DNA of 64,000 nt from Tritrichomonas musculus (lineage: Eukaryota; Parabasalia; Tritrichomonadida; Tritrichomonadidae), in assembly GCA_039105265.1 (NCBI GenBank), contig JAPFFF010000002.1, forward strand, positions 2,232,001 to 2,296,000, read 5' to 3'. Each line of letters starts with the position of its first letter. The stretch's first letter is position 1. The translations under genes and the position numbers were made by a program. The notes under the pieces are model-generated. The model made no database searches. It saw nothing but the letters and a program-made list of their open reading frames with translations, and was not told where the DNA came from. Below, piece by piece: positions 9,644 to 17,904 of the stretch.

Positions 9644-9979
9644 CTAATCTGCCCTCGCATTTATAATTTTGGGCATATCCCTGTTATAGTTACTATCAGT
9701 TGGGGTTATCCATCTTAAGTTGCTTAGATGGTAGTCAGCCCTATTCCTATTGATATGGTCTACCTCTGTTTTATGTCGTGGGTCATCATTAGGTATGAAC
9801 TGTCTTGCTATAAGTACATGTTTCAAGTAGTAGTCGCCATTTAGACATACTCGTATATACCCCTTTATATGTTTTGCATCTTTGCATAAAAAATGATTAC
9901 TCTTACGTCTTATAGTAAAGGGGTACCTATTCAGTATCTCATAGTCGTTAGTAAAGCCTTTGAGTGGCACAAATGACAT
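9644..9979 (-). CDS. HNH endonuclease-like protein (Polinton A)
   Basis: 111 residues. An N-terminal NUMOD4-like start (VPLKGFTNDYEI) is followed by an HNH core: KHVLIARQFIPNDDP, then VDHINRNRADYHLSNLRW, the H-N-N pattern of phage and homing HNH nucleases. It may nick or cut DNA to spread itself or its element. A related core occurs in the satellite at 13172-13621, where ARQFIPNDDP and DYHISNLRW are almost the same. The gene is the outermost one of A, just inside the terminal repeat. The open frame looks whole, though the protein is short for the family. Confidence 0.8.
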   Translation of the reverse strand: MSFVPLKGFTNDYEILNRYPFTIRRKSNHFLCKDAKHIKGYIRVCLNGDYYLKHVLIARQFIPNDDPRHKTEVDHINRNRADYHLSNLRWITPTDSNYNRDMPKIINARAD

Positions 9980-10030
9980 TTACATATAGAAAGAAATAGG
10001 TATGAGATTCTCGGGGCAGGTACCTGTGCC

Positions 10031-10240
10031 GTTTCATAGATGGTGAGCTTTGAGGTGGGTGGGTGGGATACTTAAGACGTTTCATAGATGGTGAGCTTTG
10101 AGGTGGGTGGGTGGGATACTTAAGACGTTTCATAGATGGTGAGCATTGGGTGGGCCCTGTGCCGTTTCATAGATGGTGGGCATTGAGGTGGGCCCCTGTG
10201 CCGTTTCATAGATGGTGGGCATTGAGGTGGGTGGGTGGGA
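10031..10240 (+). repeat. minisatellite inside the Polinton A terminal repeat
   Basis: Five head-to-tail units start at 10031, 10079, 10127, 10164 and 10203. Each begins GTTTCATAGATGGTG and ends in a GGTGGG-type run; unit lengths are 48, 48, 37, 39 and about 38 bases. About two units of the same kind are present in the D repeat near 19714-19790. Confidence 0.85.
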
Positions 10241-10317
10241 TAACAAGAAAAGAAGAAGAAGAAATTTTTTTTTTATTTTTTATTTTTTATTTTTTATTTT
10301 TAACTAGTTCGTGTTGA

Positions 10318-10339
10318 CGCTTGGGCTACGTGCCCAGCG
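10318..10339 (+). other. subterminal hairpin of Polinton A end
   Basis: Stem CGC-TGGGC / GCCCA-GCG around a TACGT loop, flanked by ACTAGT on one side and GACTAGT on the other. The D copy at 19905-19927 keeps the stem with a C-G pair changed to G-C, so the pairing is conserved while the bases and loop differ. Confidence 0.7.
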
Positions 10340-10362
10340 GAAACCGACTAGTATATACTACT

Positions 10363-10873
10363 AGAGTATCAAGGACTGAAAAAGTTACTCAACATCTGGA
10401 GGATGATGTAGATAATTTACGTATAGTCTCATGGACTGCATTAGCTTTTGGAGTTGCAGGTACTGCTGGATCAATAGGTTCTATTGGTATGCAGCTATTT
10501 CCAGATGGTATAAGCTTTCCTACCATAAAAGGTGGAGGATTCCTTAAAAGATTATTCTCGCATAAGTCAACCAAAGGTATGAGTGATTTGGTTAGAAATA
10601 GCATTAACTTCATGTCAGGTACTACAGCAAGAAGCATAACCAAAGATATAACACCTATAATTACCTGGTGTGAGGAAGAGTATAAGCAACTTGATGAACT
10701 ACCTTTTACTGATGAGAATGACAACCCTGATACAGGAACCTTGACATTAAGTGGTGCTATGGATATTAGTAATATGTTTAGGGACTCACTCAAGCCTTGT
10801 TTCAAGTTGTTAGCTGAGAAGGTCAATGAGCTAGAGGCAGAGTTTGATAACTACCCTACTGTGGATGAAGCTA
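10363..10873 (+). pseudogene. Polinton D gene, 5' visible part (split by Polinton A and by the satellite)
   Basis: An open reading frame runs without a credible ATG out of the border of Polinton A and up to the satellite border. The protein has an amphipathic stretch, a Gly/Ala-rich segment (FGVAGTAGSIGSIG) that could be membrane-interacting or part of a fibre shaft, a basic segment, and an acidic C-terminal stretch. Both borders interrupt the gene, and its remainder is at 19201-19673. The position next to D's end and the coiled-coil continuation suggest a fibre or spike protein; this is an inference. Confidence 0.6.
10868..10873 (+). repeat. target-site duplication of the satellite, left copy
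   Basis: AAGCTA directly before the element's AGTAGTGATGG end. The same six bases follow the right end at 19195-19200. Six bases is the duplication size made by Polinton integrases. Confidence 0.88.
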
Positions 10874-11340
10874 AGTAGTGATGGTGTATCAATAATCGGG
10901 ACCAGATAGAATCTCACTTAAAACGCCCAAAATGACCCACTTTTGGCCCCCTTTAAATTTCAAAAATAGCATACACCCATAGCACCATATTCTGAACCCG
11001 CACTTGGACCCATATTTGGACCCATATTCGGGGGTCACATAGAATTCCCTATTTTTGACCTATATTGCATACTACCCCAAAACGCCCATAAAACGCCCAT
11101 ATTTGAGCCCATACAAATTCCAAAAATAGGCCACTTATGAACCACTTATAGCCCACTTATGGGACCACTTATGAGACCACTTATGGAACAAGCTAATGGA
11201 ACAAGCTAATGGCACAAGCTAATGGAACAGACCGATGGAACCACTTATAGCCCACTTATGGGACCACATATGGGACAACCCATACAAATTCCAAAAATAA
11301 CGCGATTCTCGAATCAATTCAATTTTTTATCCAGTTAGAA

Positions 11341-11643
11341 ATGAATTCAACAACAGTTGCCATGCTACAACTCTCCAATGTCGAAGCTAATGGTGTCAAA
11401 CTCGATTACCTCGAACGAGTCATTCTCAAGAAATACCCCCAATGGAAATCCCTTGCATTCGACTACCACAACGATGATGATTTCATGGATGATCTCATCG
11501 ATACAATATCAAATTTTGAAACTGATTTGGAATCCCTTCGAGCCAAAATCATAGATGGTGATAGCTATGATCGCAAGGAACTCGATTTGGGTTCGGCGTT
11601 CCGCCTCAGGGACCTTCGGTCCTACGTATCAAGATGCTATTGA
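11341..11643 (+). CDS. small acidic protein encoded in the satellite repeat (left copy)
   Basis: 100 residues beginning MNSTTVAMLQLSNVEANG. The N-terminal half is helical; the centre is acidic (YHNDDDFMDDLID); the C-terminus (GSAFRLRDLRSYVSR) is encoded by two adjacent hairpins (GGCG-TTC-CGCC and GGACC-TTC-GGTCC). There is no known domain. Because it lies in the inverted repeat, an identical copy faces the other way at 18425-18727. An ATG preceded by an AT-rich leader (TTTTTTATCCAGTTAGAA) supports the start. It may be a regulator or end-binding protein, but nothing in the sequence proves that. Confidence 0.5.
   Translation: MNSTTVAMLQLSNVEANGVKLDYLERVILKKYPQWKSLAFDYHNDDDFMDDLIDTISNFETDLESLRAKIIDGDSYDRKELDLGSAFRLRDLRSYVSRCY
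11595..11622 (+). other. double hairpin in the satellite repeat gene
   Basis: GGCG-TTC-CGCC (11595-11605) and GGACC-TTC-GGTCC (11610-11622), both with a TTC loop, inside the 3' part of the small gene. The copies in the right arm lie at about 18446-18473. Confidence 0.75.
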
Positions 11644-12162
11644 AACTCCGGAATTCTCATTTATTTTGGGATTCATTAGTGTTCCTACTCAATGGGAACG
11701 CTTATGGGAACACCTTTGGGACATCGCTCATGACCTTCTATTTTTGGCTTATTCATAAGGGTTTCTAAGGTGTTCCTGGATTCAATCTCCAAATTTATAG
11801 ATAAGGGGACAACTGGACACTTGGACACTTGGACACTTGGACAACTGGACAACCCAAAAATGTATACAAAAATATTGAGTTGAGTATTGTTTTTGTTAGT
11901 CATCTAGAACCACCTGAGATTTCATTATGAAAACCACTAAATATTGGGTGTACGGGATTTCCCGCAGACCGCTTAGGAGAGCCATATAGTAGTCCACAGG
12001 AGAATCCTGGTCTGGTAGAATTCTACCACACCATATATGGAGCCACAAATGGAGCTACTTGGAAAGCTATTATGGGAATCTGCATATTAGTCCATATATG
12101 GAGCTACATATGGAGCCACCTAAATGTAATATACAAAAATATTGAGTTGAGTATCATTTTTG

Positions 12163-12447
12163 TTAGTCATCTAGAACTGCCGATATTGTCATGCAATACA
12201 ATATATCATCATCACCTCGTTTATTGTAAAACAGCCTACGATATTTATTGAGGAACTTGCCTGGGAACATAAAACAATGTCTTCCTTCTATCGTGGAATA
12301 CTCATATACTCTCCCACGAGGAGCCTTGATTAAAACATGATCATCGTAATCATATATTGTGCAACCGTTGAATGTAAATTGAGAGTCACCCTCCATTTCG
12401 ATAAAACAAAATATTCTCAAAAATGTGTTGTCAAGACTAATTTTCAA
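12163..12447 (-). CDS. small unknown protein encoded in the satellite repeat (left copy)
   Basis: Up to 94 residues; the likelier start is the internal Met of MEGDSQFTFNG, since the first 17 residues are hydrophobic leader-like sequence of low conservation value. The body is beta-rich (TIYDYDDHVLIKAPRGRVYEY) and ends in an acidic and hydrophobic tail. No family is recognised. An identical copy is in the other arm at 17620-17904 on the plus strand. Duplication by the repeat means the gene is present twice and both copies point inward toward the primase-helicase region. Confidence 0.45.
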   Translation of the reverse strand: MKISLDNTFLRIFCFIEMEGDSQFTFNGCTIYDYDDHVLIKAPRGRVYEYSTIEGRHCFMFPGKFLNKYRRLFYNKRGDDDILYCMTISAVLDD

Positions 12448-12470
12448 ATAATGGAGTTATCGAGTGCAAC

Positions 12471-12529
12471 GGAACTTCGTTCCTGAGGTCAACAAAGTTG
12501 TACGAGGCTCTGCCGAGGCATTTCATGCC
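12471..12529 (+). other. cluster of four short hairpins (satellite, left arm)
   Basis: In order: GGAAC-TTC-GTTCC (12471-12483), CAAC-AAA-GTTG (12490-12500), GGC-TCT-GCC (12506-12514) and GGCAT-TTC-ATGCC (12517-12529). All have three-base loops. The first, with the flanking TGAGGTC, recurs inside the coding region at 16733-16752. Confidence 0.8.
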
Positions 12530-12778
12530 GAAGCGAAGTGTTCCTAGATAATAGGATCACCTTTGGGAACACATATTTGGACTAGCTCATGACCTTCTAT
12601 TTTTGGCTTATTCATAAGGGTTTCTAAGGTGTTCCTGTTCCTGGGTGTTCCTGGATTCAATCACCAAATTTATAGATAAGGGGACAACTGGACAACTGGA
12701 CAACCCAAAAATGTATACAAATGAATTACAATAATTTTTTTTTATTGATATTCAAAATAAGTACTGAAACAGCCAAAA

Positions 12779-13165
12779 ATGAGCACTGAACCAGTCCCTC
12801 GAATTGAACGTTTACTTCAAGTTGTTGACGAACTCAAAAATGAGAATCTCGAACTCAAACAGGTCGTTGCTGAACTCACAGAACAGGTGTCCCAATTGAC
12901 CAAAATGCTGTGTCATATTGATGATTCGTCAGCTCTCTTTGCAGACGATGAAGAAGATGATGATGACTCACAGAGTGATGATGATGTTGAAGATGATGAG
13001 GAACCTGTTGAAGGACCTGTTGATGAGGAAGCTGATTGTGAGGAGAACTCTAAATGGCTCCCACTTAAGGGTTTCAATGATTATGTGATTAAGAACTATT
13101 TCCCTTACGAGATCAAGCGTGTTTCGAAAAATCGTGTTATCAAAGAATGCAAGTCTAATGGATAA
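12779..13165 (+). pseudogene. satellite HNH region, N-terminal piece (coiled coil, acidic linker, NUMOD4-like start)
   Basis: 128 codons. The N-terminal 50 residues are a leucine-zipper-like coiled coil (ERLLQVVDELKNENLELKQV). Residues 58-92 are almost all Asp and Glu. The C-terminus holds WLPLKGFNDYVI, which matches the start of the HNH protein at 9644-9979. The neighbouring frame at 13172-13621 carries an HNH core, so the locus looks broken (about one break). A coiled coil fused to an HNH protein would suggest a dimeric DNA-binding nuclease. Confidence 0.65.
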
Positions 13166-13171
13166 ATTAGT

Positions 13172-13621
13172 ATGAATCTAGTGGTTGGGAACAGACAAAA
13201 GTCTTTTAGAAAGCACATATTGATAGCACGTCAATTTATTCCCAATGATGACCCCCAAAACAAGAGATTCGTTGACCACAAAAATAAGCACCGTGATGAC
13301 TATCACATATCGAATCTCCGTTGGGTAACTGCGAGCGAAAATAGCAAAAATAAATCATCATGTAGAGGTGTTGATTACGAGTACGTCACAGAAATCCCAG
13401 GTGATGCGATTGTGGTTGATTCATACGGGAAACATACTTTTGAGGACTACTACTTTCATGATAACAAATTTTACTTTCATAATGGCATCGAGTACAGAGT
13501 ACTTTATATTTGCACCAACAAGAAAACTGGAAGTAAGTATGTATATGCGGTGAACACTGATGGTAAACAAACATCGATATATTATTCAAAATTCAAGCGA
13601 TTATATGGTTTGAGTGAATGA
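13172..13621 (+). pseudogene. satellite HNH region, nuclease core and C-terminal domain
   Basis: 149 codons. It starts within an HNH core: KHILIARQFIPNDDP, FVDHKNKHRDDYHISNLRW and then ASENSKNKSS, typical of NUMOD4/HNH endonucleases. The C-terminal 80 residues (from about GDAIVVDSYGKHTFEDYYF) form a further beta-rich region of unknown role, absent from the Polinton A copy. It follows 12779-13165 in the same direction. HNH proteins of this kind cut or nick DNA at specific sites. Confidence 0.72.
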
Positions 13622-14044
13622 ATACAAATAAATTATTTTTGCATCCACATTCTAGGAAGTACAATCGCGGTTAGTCGCAGACAATTCAACTACATAGTAT
13701 TATGGGTCATTTTTGGGTCAAAATTGTTAAAGTTGGGGTGATCGAAAAACAAATTTGCAAATCTCTTGTATAATCGTTCGAACAACATGAAATGGACTCT
13801 GTGTATCGTCAGTTGTGTGATCCATTAACAAACTACTCGATGATCCTCGATATTTTCATTTATATTTATTCATTTGTGTTCATACAGATTTGTTCTAATT
13901 TATTCCAATATGAATTCATATGATATGATTATTTCTGTGGACTCGTATATGGCATTCATAAGCGTCTACGGTTTTTCCAGAGCTCTGCCGAGTCAAGCCG
14001 AATGACAAGTCATATTCGCATGATAACCCAAAAATAAATCTCAT
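13622..14044 (+). other. noncoding stretch of the satellite
   Basis: 423 bases between the HNH region and the converging helicase stop. No open frame of note. Contains CAGAGCTCTG (about 13978-13987) and ATGACAAGTCAT (about 14001-14012), palindromes that recur in the primase region. Confidence 0.6.
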
Positions 14045-15007
14045 TTACATAAAATCGCACTCTTCGTCAGCCTCACAAGTCGCAGACAAGTCTGCTCCGG
14101 CAGACGCCTCAGTTTCATATGGATCTGTATGCTGATAATATAATGCTCTACAAGCATCTTTCAATATGTAATACCAAGTGAGATCACCATTAATCCTCCT
14201 ACGTTTTCGTTCACATTTATCTTTCAGCTGCAACTGGAAAGCTCTCTCCTTCATCTCAACTGGTTTAAATCTCAATGCTTTACTGCACGCCATTCCTTCA
14301 CACAGTTCATCATAATTATCACAAATCCAAACATCGATTGGTGGTTTAGATGCATCAATGAGGTCTTGCTTAGCGTCAGTCATTGGGATTACTCTAATGT
14401 TGAATCCGCTGATATCACGTTTCATGAAGAAAGTCAACAGGTTGTCGTAAAATGAGGTATCAGTTGAACTCATCAGTTTCTCAAAATATGCGAAATCACC
14501 TTTACGTCTCCCATTGCAATTCAACACACAGTACCTTCGATCACCAGTCTCGATCTTCACCGGAAATGAGTTATTGGAGACAAATATGAAGTTGGCTACG
14601 TTTTGAGCAGTCCTCCTAGGCTGGTTCTTCTCATTAATCCTAATCTCGTCATCCGTGATGATACTCTTGAGCGCATTGAAATTCGCTAACCTATCATCAC
14701 CACAGTTCTTCAACTCATTTAATATAATAAGCATCTTGCCTTCGACGACACTGTTGAACTGGCCCGTCAATTCAGCGATTTCAGTAATGTTCTTGGCTGA
14801 ATATCCACTCATCAGCTCACATAGTATGTCTGTGAACCAATTCTTGCCGATACCTTGTAATCCCTTCAATACTAATGCGGTCTCACTTTTGATTCCAGGA
14901 TTTTGAATAATGAATGCGATCCAATTTAAAACATAATTGTACACATCGTCATTACAGGTCGCTGACGCATCACATATAATCTCACGAATCAAATTGTATT
15001 TTCTCAA
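14045..15007 (-). CDS. SF3 helicase region of the satellite (D5/DUF5906-like)
   Basis: 320 residues. Walker A is GLQGIGKN (49-56), Walker B is KMLIILNE (91-98), and the SF3 motif C strand ends in Asn-Asn as FIFVSNN (140-146). These are the marks of superfamily 3 helicases that follow a primase in phage, plasmid and virus replication proteins. It would unwind DNA at the element's origin. The last 40 residues (EASAGADLSATCEADEE) are encoded by interlocked hairpins. The neighbouring primase region is in an overlapping frame upstream; the primase-helicase locus as a whole looks broken at about two places. Confidence 0.85.
   Translation of the reverse strand: MRKYNLIREIICDASATCNDDVYNYVLNWIAFIIQNPGIKSETALVLKGLQGIGKNWFTDILCELMSGYSAKNITEIAELTGQFNSVVEGKMLIILNELKNCGDDRLANFNALKSIITDDEIRINEKNQPRRTAQNVANFIFVSNNSFPVKIETGDRRYCVLNCNGRRKGDFAYFEKLMSSTDTSFYDNLLTFFMKRDISGFNIRVIPMTDAKQDLIDASKPPIDVWICDNYDELCEGMACSKALRFKPVEMKERAFQLQLKDKCERKRRRINGDLTWYYILKDACRALYYQHTDPYETEASAGADLSATCEADEECDFM
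14082..14105 (+). other. interlocked hairpins in the helicase 3' end
   Basis: GCAGAC-AA-GTCTGC (14082-14095) overlaps GTCTGC-TCCG-GCAGAC (14090-14105), so only one can form at a time. They encode the low-complexity tail of the helicase. Confidence 0.7.
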
Positions 15008-16157
15008 AATTCACCTCATCAAGAATCTTATACTTGAATCCGTGGAATAGGCTCAATAACGACTTATCATGTGAGTTGAATTTGACTCCACGTTTACAAA
15101 ATTTAGATTGATTCATCTCGAAGACACTGTAAACCGTTATCTTCTTTTTACCTTTTTTCCGTAACTCAATTCGCTTAAGATTCTTGGTCATGAATGAGTC
15201 GTTCACGAATTTCAAAGCGAATGTATCACTGAATGTATCGTATGCTTTCATCACAAATGAGTCCGTACCGTCATCAATATAACGAATAACTCTAGATAAG
15301 TCCGTTAAAACATCTTCGTCACTGGTGTACATATGCTGTTCAGCTTTTGACCGAATCACGTTCATATCAAAAGTATCATTCAAATCAATCTCGTCTAGAT
15401 GTGTTTCGCTGGATTCAATCATATTTGCACCGACTGACTTAATATTTGTGTCATAATCGGCTCTGCCTCTTAGAGCTTTCACATAATACTCGGTGTTCCA
15501 TATTTTGAGAATCTTGATGAGTATGAATAGTGATGTACGTACATTTTTGTATCTCTCACGAGCTTTATCAAAATTAGATTCAGCGTTTGGTGTCAAAATA
15601 CAGTCATTCTTGACCTTATCATAAGCTCTATCAATATATTCATCAGGCAACGCGTTAATGGCTTGAAACAGAGTGAATAATGTTACCTCATCATCGATAC
15701 TCATATTCCCAGCATCATTATGAATCTCAATACCAAATAAGCCGTCAATGATTCTCTCCGCGAGTTCGTTCGGCGTTAGCCGCCTCAGGGACCTAAAAGG
15801 TCCTTCAGTGATGGTGTTATAGGCATCTTCCTCGGGGCAGCAATTTTGCTGTCGCGGAGATGACAAGTCATGTCCGCATGACAAATCATTTATGGGATTC
15901 TCGTCACGTTGCTTACGAGAGCTTGCGCATAATCTGGACTTATTTTTTATGCTTATATTCAAGTCATCAAGGACATCACGTAAGGACCTCGTAATAATCG
16001 ATTCATACGAACCTCGAATGAAAGTATACGAATTGATTTTACATCGTGCGTTCTGGCGAACTTTCGATCCAAGTAATACAACCAATGACCTCTTCTCTTT
16101 ATCGAAACCACTGAACAGGTCAATATCATAATCATCACATTTATAACACTTGACCAT
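14982..16157 (-). pseudogene. primase region of the satellite, central and C-terminal piece
   Basis: 391 codons. The start (VKCYKCDDYDIDLFSGF...FIRGSYESIITRS) matches the PolB-fused primase of Polinton B (IKCYACDEYEIDYIA...FVRGSFESIIKRS). Further on, LFGIEIHND, ALPDEYIDRAYDKVKNDC and ILKIWNTEYYV match LTGMEVHNY, CLSPTNREKAYDMVLSKC and IIRLYNNRYYV of that protein. So the region is the primase C-terminal half plus a linker to the helicase. It carries a hairpin-encoded insertion at 15789-15890. The locus is broken into about three frames. Confidence 0.75.
15789..15890 (+). other. hairpin cluster inserted in the primase region
   Basis: GGACC-TAAAA-GGTCC (15789-15803), CAGCAA-TT-TTGCTG (15838-15851), ATGAC-AA-GTCAT (15860-15871), CATG-TCCG-CATG (15869-15880) and an imperfect repeat of the third. 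The CAGCAA hairpin reads as RQQNCC in the protein, almost the same as SQQNCC in the KilA-N gene at 55092-55868. Confidence 0.75.
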
Positions 16158-16182
16158 CCTGTTTGAATCGACAGGGAAGTCA

Positions 16183-16470
16183 TCAGTTTTGCAATATACA
16201 TGAATGCCACCAGATCAGTTTTGCTGTTTTAACAATGATATCATCAGGACTGAGCTTGCTTACAATATCATTTCTAATAGCTTCTTTGGTGTCGTCATCA
16301 AATGTTTTAGTAATATCAATATCAACAACAGAAAGGTTTGTAGTTTGATTCATCAACAGAGCTCTACCAGTTCGCTTACCTGAAGCCCCTGAACGGTCGC
16401 ATTTGGCCCCATCATTCGACTTCGTCTCAAGCCTTTTCGAAGAAATGTCATGTTTCAAGTAATTTGTCAA
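16183..16470 (-). pseudogene. primase region of the satellite, N-terminal piece
   Basis: 95 codons. LSVVDIDITK carries the hDhD pattern of archaeo-eukaryotic primase catalytic sites, and the following DIVSKLSPDDIIVK matches RIMSKLSMDDIVVR of the Polinton B polymerase fusion. It precedes the central primase piece. The locus looks broken, as noted there. AEP primases make the RNA or DNA primers for replication. Confidence 0.7.
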
Positions 16471-16680
16471 GACAATTGTGTTATTATCAATTTGATTTTG
16501 TAGAGTACAATTATTTAAATCTAAAGTAAGGGGTTAATCTGCGATTCTTTTAGTTGTTCGGCTGACTGCAAGCGAAATACATCATTTGTATTCATCATTG
16601 TCGCTTTCCAAGGGGGTTTATATTGGAGATAAAAAAGTGACAATGTGTGGATACAATTATGTATTTTTGTCGACACATAA

Positions 16681-17331
16681 ATGGAGAACGCTTATTCGAA
16701 TGCTCTGACAGAACAACAATATGATTCACAACGGAACTTCGTTCCTGAGGTCTCTGCCGAAGCCGCTACGCCGAACCCAACGAATGATCCAACGAACAAG
16801 GAATTATTTGATGAATTCTATGGGTATCTCAATAATAAGGACGTCAAGGGCGCCCGTAAGATGCTTCGTGAATACAACATATTCAATAATCTCAAATCGA
16901 GAAAACTCAATGAAGATTACGACCTTGATGGATATAAATTTACGAAACGTAATGGGGAGTTGACTCTATACAAACCACCTGTACCTAAACCTAATGTATC
17001 TACTAATGAAACCAATCACGGTACTCTCGAATCCCCGATGAGTGTAATCAAACAGAAACGAATACCCACGCCTCTAATAGACCAAGTACCATATATTGAT
17101 AACTCAGTAGAAGATCATATGTTCTACCAATATGACATCCCCAAACAAAATTCTAAAAGGATTCATGTCTTAGAAAATATGGTGAATCAGCTAGAGAACA
17201 TGTATGCGAATTCTAAAAATAGGATAGATACGATATTTTACGTTATGAACGAGTATCGCAATACACTTAACGAAGTCATCGATTTCGTCAACAGATTGTG
17301 CGCCAGTTCTAAGTACCCGAACAGATATTAA
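16681..17331 (+). CDS. coiled-coil protein with LN..Y...GY..TK motif (satellite)
   Basis: 216 residues. The N-terminal 30 residues include QRNFVPEVSAEAA, encoded by a hairpin module (16733-16745). A central segment, RKLNEDYDLDGYKFTKRNGELTLYK, resembles segments of the Polinton proteins at 49150-49521 (HKLNKMYYIEGYRITKIKG) and 58459-58905 (QYLNRVYKI...EYRITKK). The C-terminal 55 residues form a coiled coil. The role is unknown; it may be a small virion or DNA-binding protein shared by satellite and Polintons. It is divergent from the primase gene, 210 bases away. The frame looks whole. Confidence 0.6.
   Translation: MENAYSNALTEQQYDSQRNFVPEVSAEAATPNPTNDPTNKELFDEFYGYLNNKDVKGARKMLREYNIFNNLKSRKLNEDYDLDGYKFTKRNGELTLYKPPVPKPNVSTNETNHGTLESPMSVIKQKRIPTPLIDQVPYIDNSVEDHMFYQYDIPKQNSKRIHVLENMVNQLENMYANSKNRIDTIFYVMNEYRNTLNEVIDFVNRLCASSKYPNRY
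16733..16745 (+). other. hairpin GGAAC-TTC-GTTCC inside a coding region
   Basis: Same stem, loop and flank (ACGGAACTTCGTTCCTGAGG) as 12469-12488 in the repeat arm, here in frame in the gene at 16681. Confidence 0.8.
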
Positions 17332-17619
17332 ATGTTTATTTTTGGGGGTCACAGCATTTAGGGTTGTCCAGTTGTCCAGTTGTCCCCTTATCTATAAATT
17401 TGGTGATTGAATCCAGGAACACCCAGGAACAGGAACACCTTAGAAACCCTTATGAATAAGCCAAAAATAGAAGGTCATGAGCTAGTCCAAATATGTGTTC
17501 CCAAAGGTGATCCTATTATCTAGGAACACTTCGCTTCGGCATGAAATGCCTCGGCAGAGCCTCGTACAACTTTGTTGACCTCAGGAACGAAGTTCCGTTG
17601 CACTCGATAACTCCATTAT

Positions 17620-17904
17620 TTGAAAATTAGTCTTGACAACACATTTTTGAGAATATTTTGTTTTATCGAAATGGAGGGTGACTCTCAATTTACATTCAAC
17701 GGTTGCACAATATATGATTACGATGATCATGTTTTAATCAAGGCTCCTCGTGGGAGAGTATATGAGTATTCCACGATAGAAGGAAGACATTGTTTTATGT
17801 TCCCAGGCAAGTTCCTCAATAAATATCGTAGGCTGTTTTACAATAAACGAGGTGATGATGATATATTGTATTGCATGACAATATCGGCAGTTCTAGATGA
17901 CTAA
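17620..17904 (+). CDS. small unknown protein encoded in the satellite repeat (right copy)
   Basis: Same 94-residue open frame as 12163-12447, in the opposite orientation because of the inverted repeat; the likelier start is again the internal Met of MEGDSQ. No recognised family. Confidence 0.45.
   Translation: MKISLDNTFLRIFCFIEMEGDSQFTFNGCTIYDYDDHVLIKAPRGRVYEYSTIEGRHCFMFPGKFLNKYRRLFYNKRGDDDILYCMTISAVLDD

Larger units (their letters stand above)
1..10362 (-). mobile_element. Polinton A (right-hand part; left end outside the window)
   Basis: Virus-like Polinton/Maverick element. Visible parts, mostly on the minus strand, are a partial unknown gene, major capsid, a charged linker protein, packaging ATPase, integrase pieces, a minor capsid gene, a Ulp1-like protease, a coiled-coil protein, a small plus-strand gene and an HNH gene. 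The right end is placed at 10362, where the terminal repeat reads AGTAGTATATACTAGTC inward, the AG start usual for Polintons. A closely similar end occurs at 19950. The element looks broken at about two to three places besides the mariner insertion. The polymerase is presumably to the left of position 1. It appears to have inserted into a gene of Polinton D. Confidence 0.75.
9997..10362 (-). repeat. right terminal repeat of Polinton A
   Basis: Read inward from 10362 the sequence is AGTAGTATATACTAGTCGG, then a hairpin, an A-rich run, a TTC-rich tract and a minisatellite. The whole arrangement matches 19679-19950 in the same orientation, differing in the number of minisatellite units and in tract lengths. 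AG is the canonical first dinucleotide of Polinton ends. The matching left repeat of A must lie outside the window. Confidence 0.75.
10874..12706 (+). repeat. satellite left terminal inverted repeat
   Basis: 1833 bases matching the reverse complement of 17361-19194 apart from one base in length. It holds short internal repeats: CACTTATGGGACCACTTATG-type units at about 11150-11280, AACAAGCTAATGG units at about 11189-11228, GGACACTTGGACACTT units at about 11814-11850, and two small genes. The rest is noncoding. Confidence 0.92.

Noticed and set aside
9948-10317. Open frames in the minisatellite on both strands
   Set aside because: Repeat-encoded reading frames in a terminal repeat; no support for expression.
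10303-10362. Hammerhead-type ribozyme at the A and D tips
   Set aside because: The stem and GAAAC look suggestive, but the conserved CUGANGA segment is absent in both copies; a structured terminal hairpin explains the conservation better.
1-10362. CRISPR-like interpretation of the minisatellite and hairpin arrays
   Set aside because: Units are contiguous or irregularly spaced without unique spacers of constant length, and the context is a eukaryotic Polinton.
10321-10878. A complete 185-residue gene starting at 10321
   Set aside because: There is no ATG at that place. The frame enters from Polinton A's tip and ends inside the satellite, so it is a gene fragment of Polinton D.
11685-11903. 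72-residue frame in the satellite arm (also 18164-18382)
   Set aside because: Encoded across tandem GGACACTT repeats, low-complexity, and without a convincing leader. Identical copies only reflect the inverted repeat.
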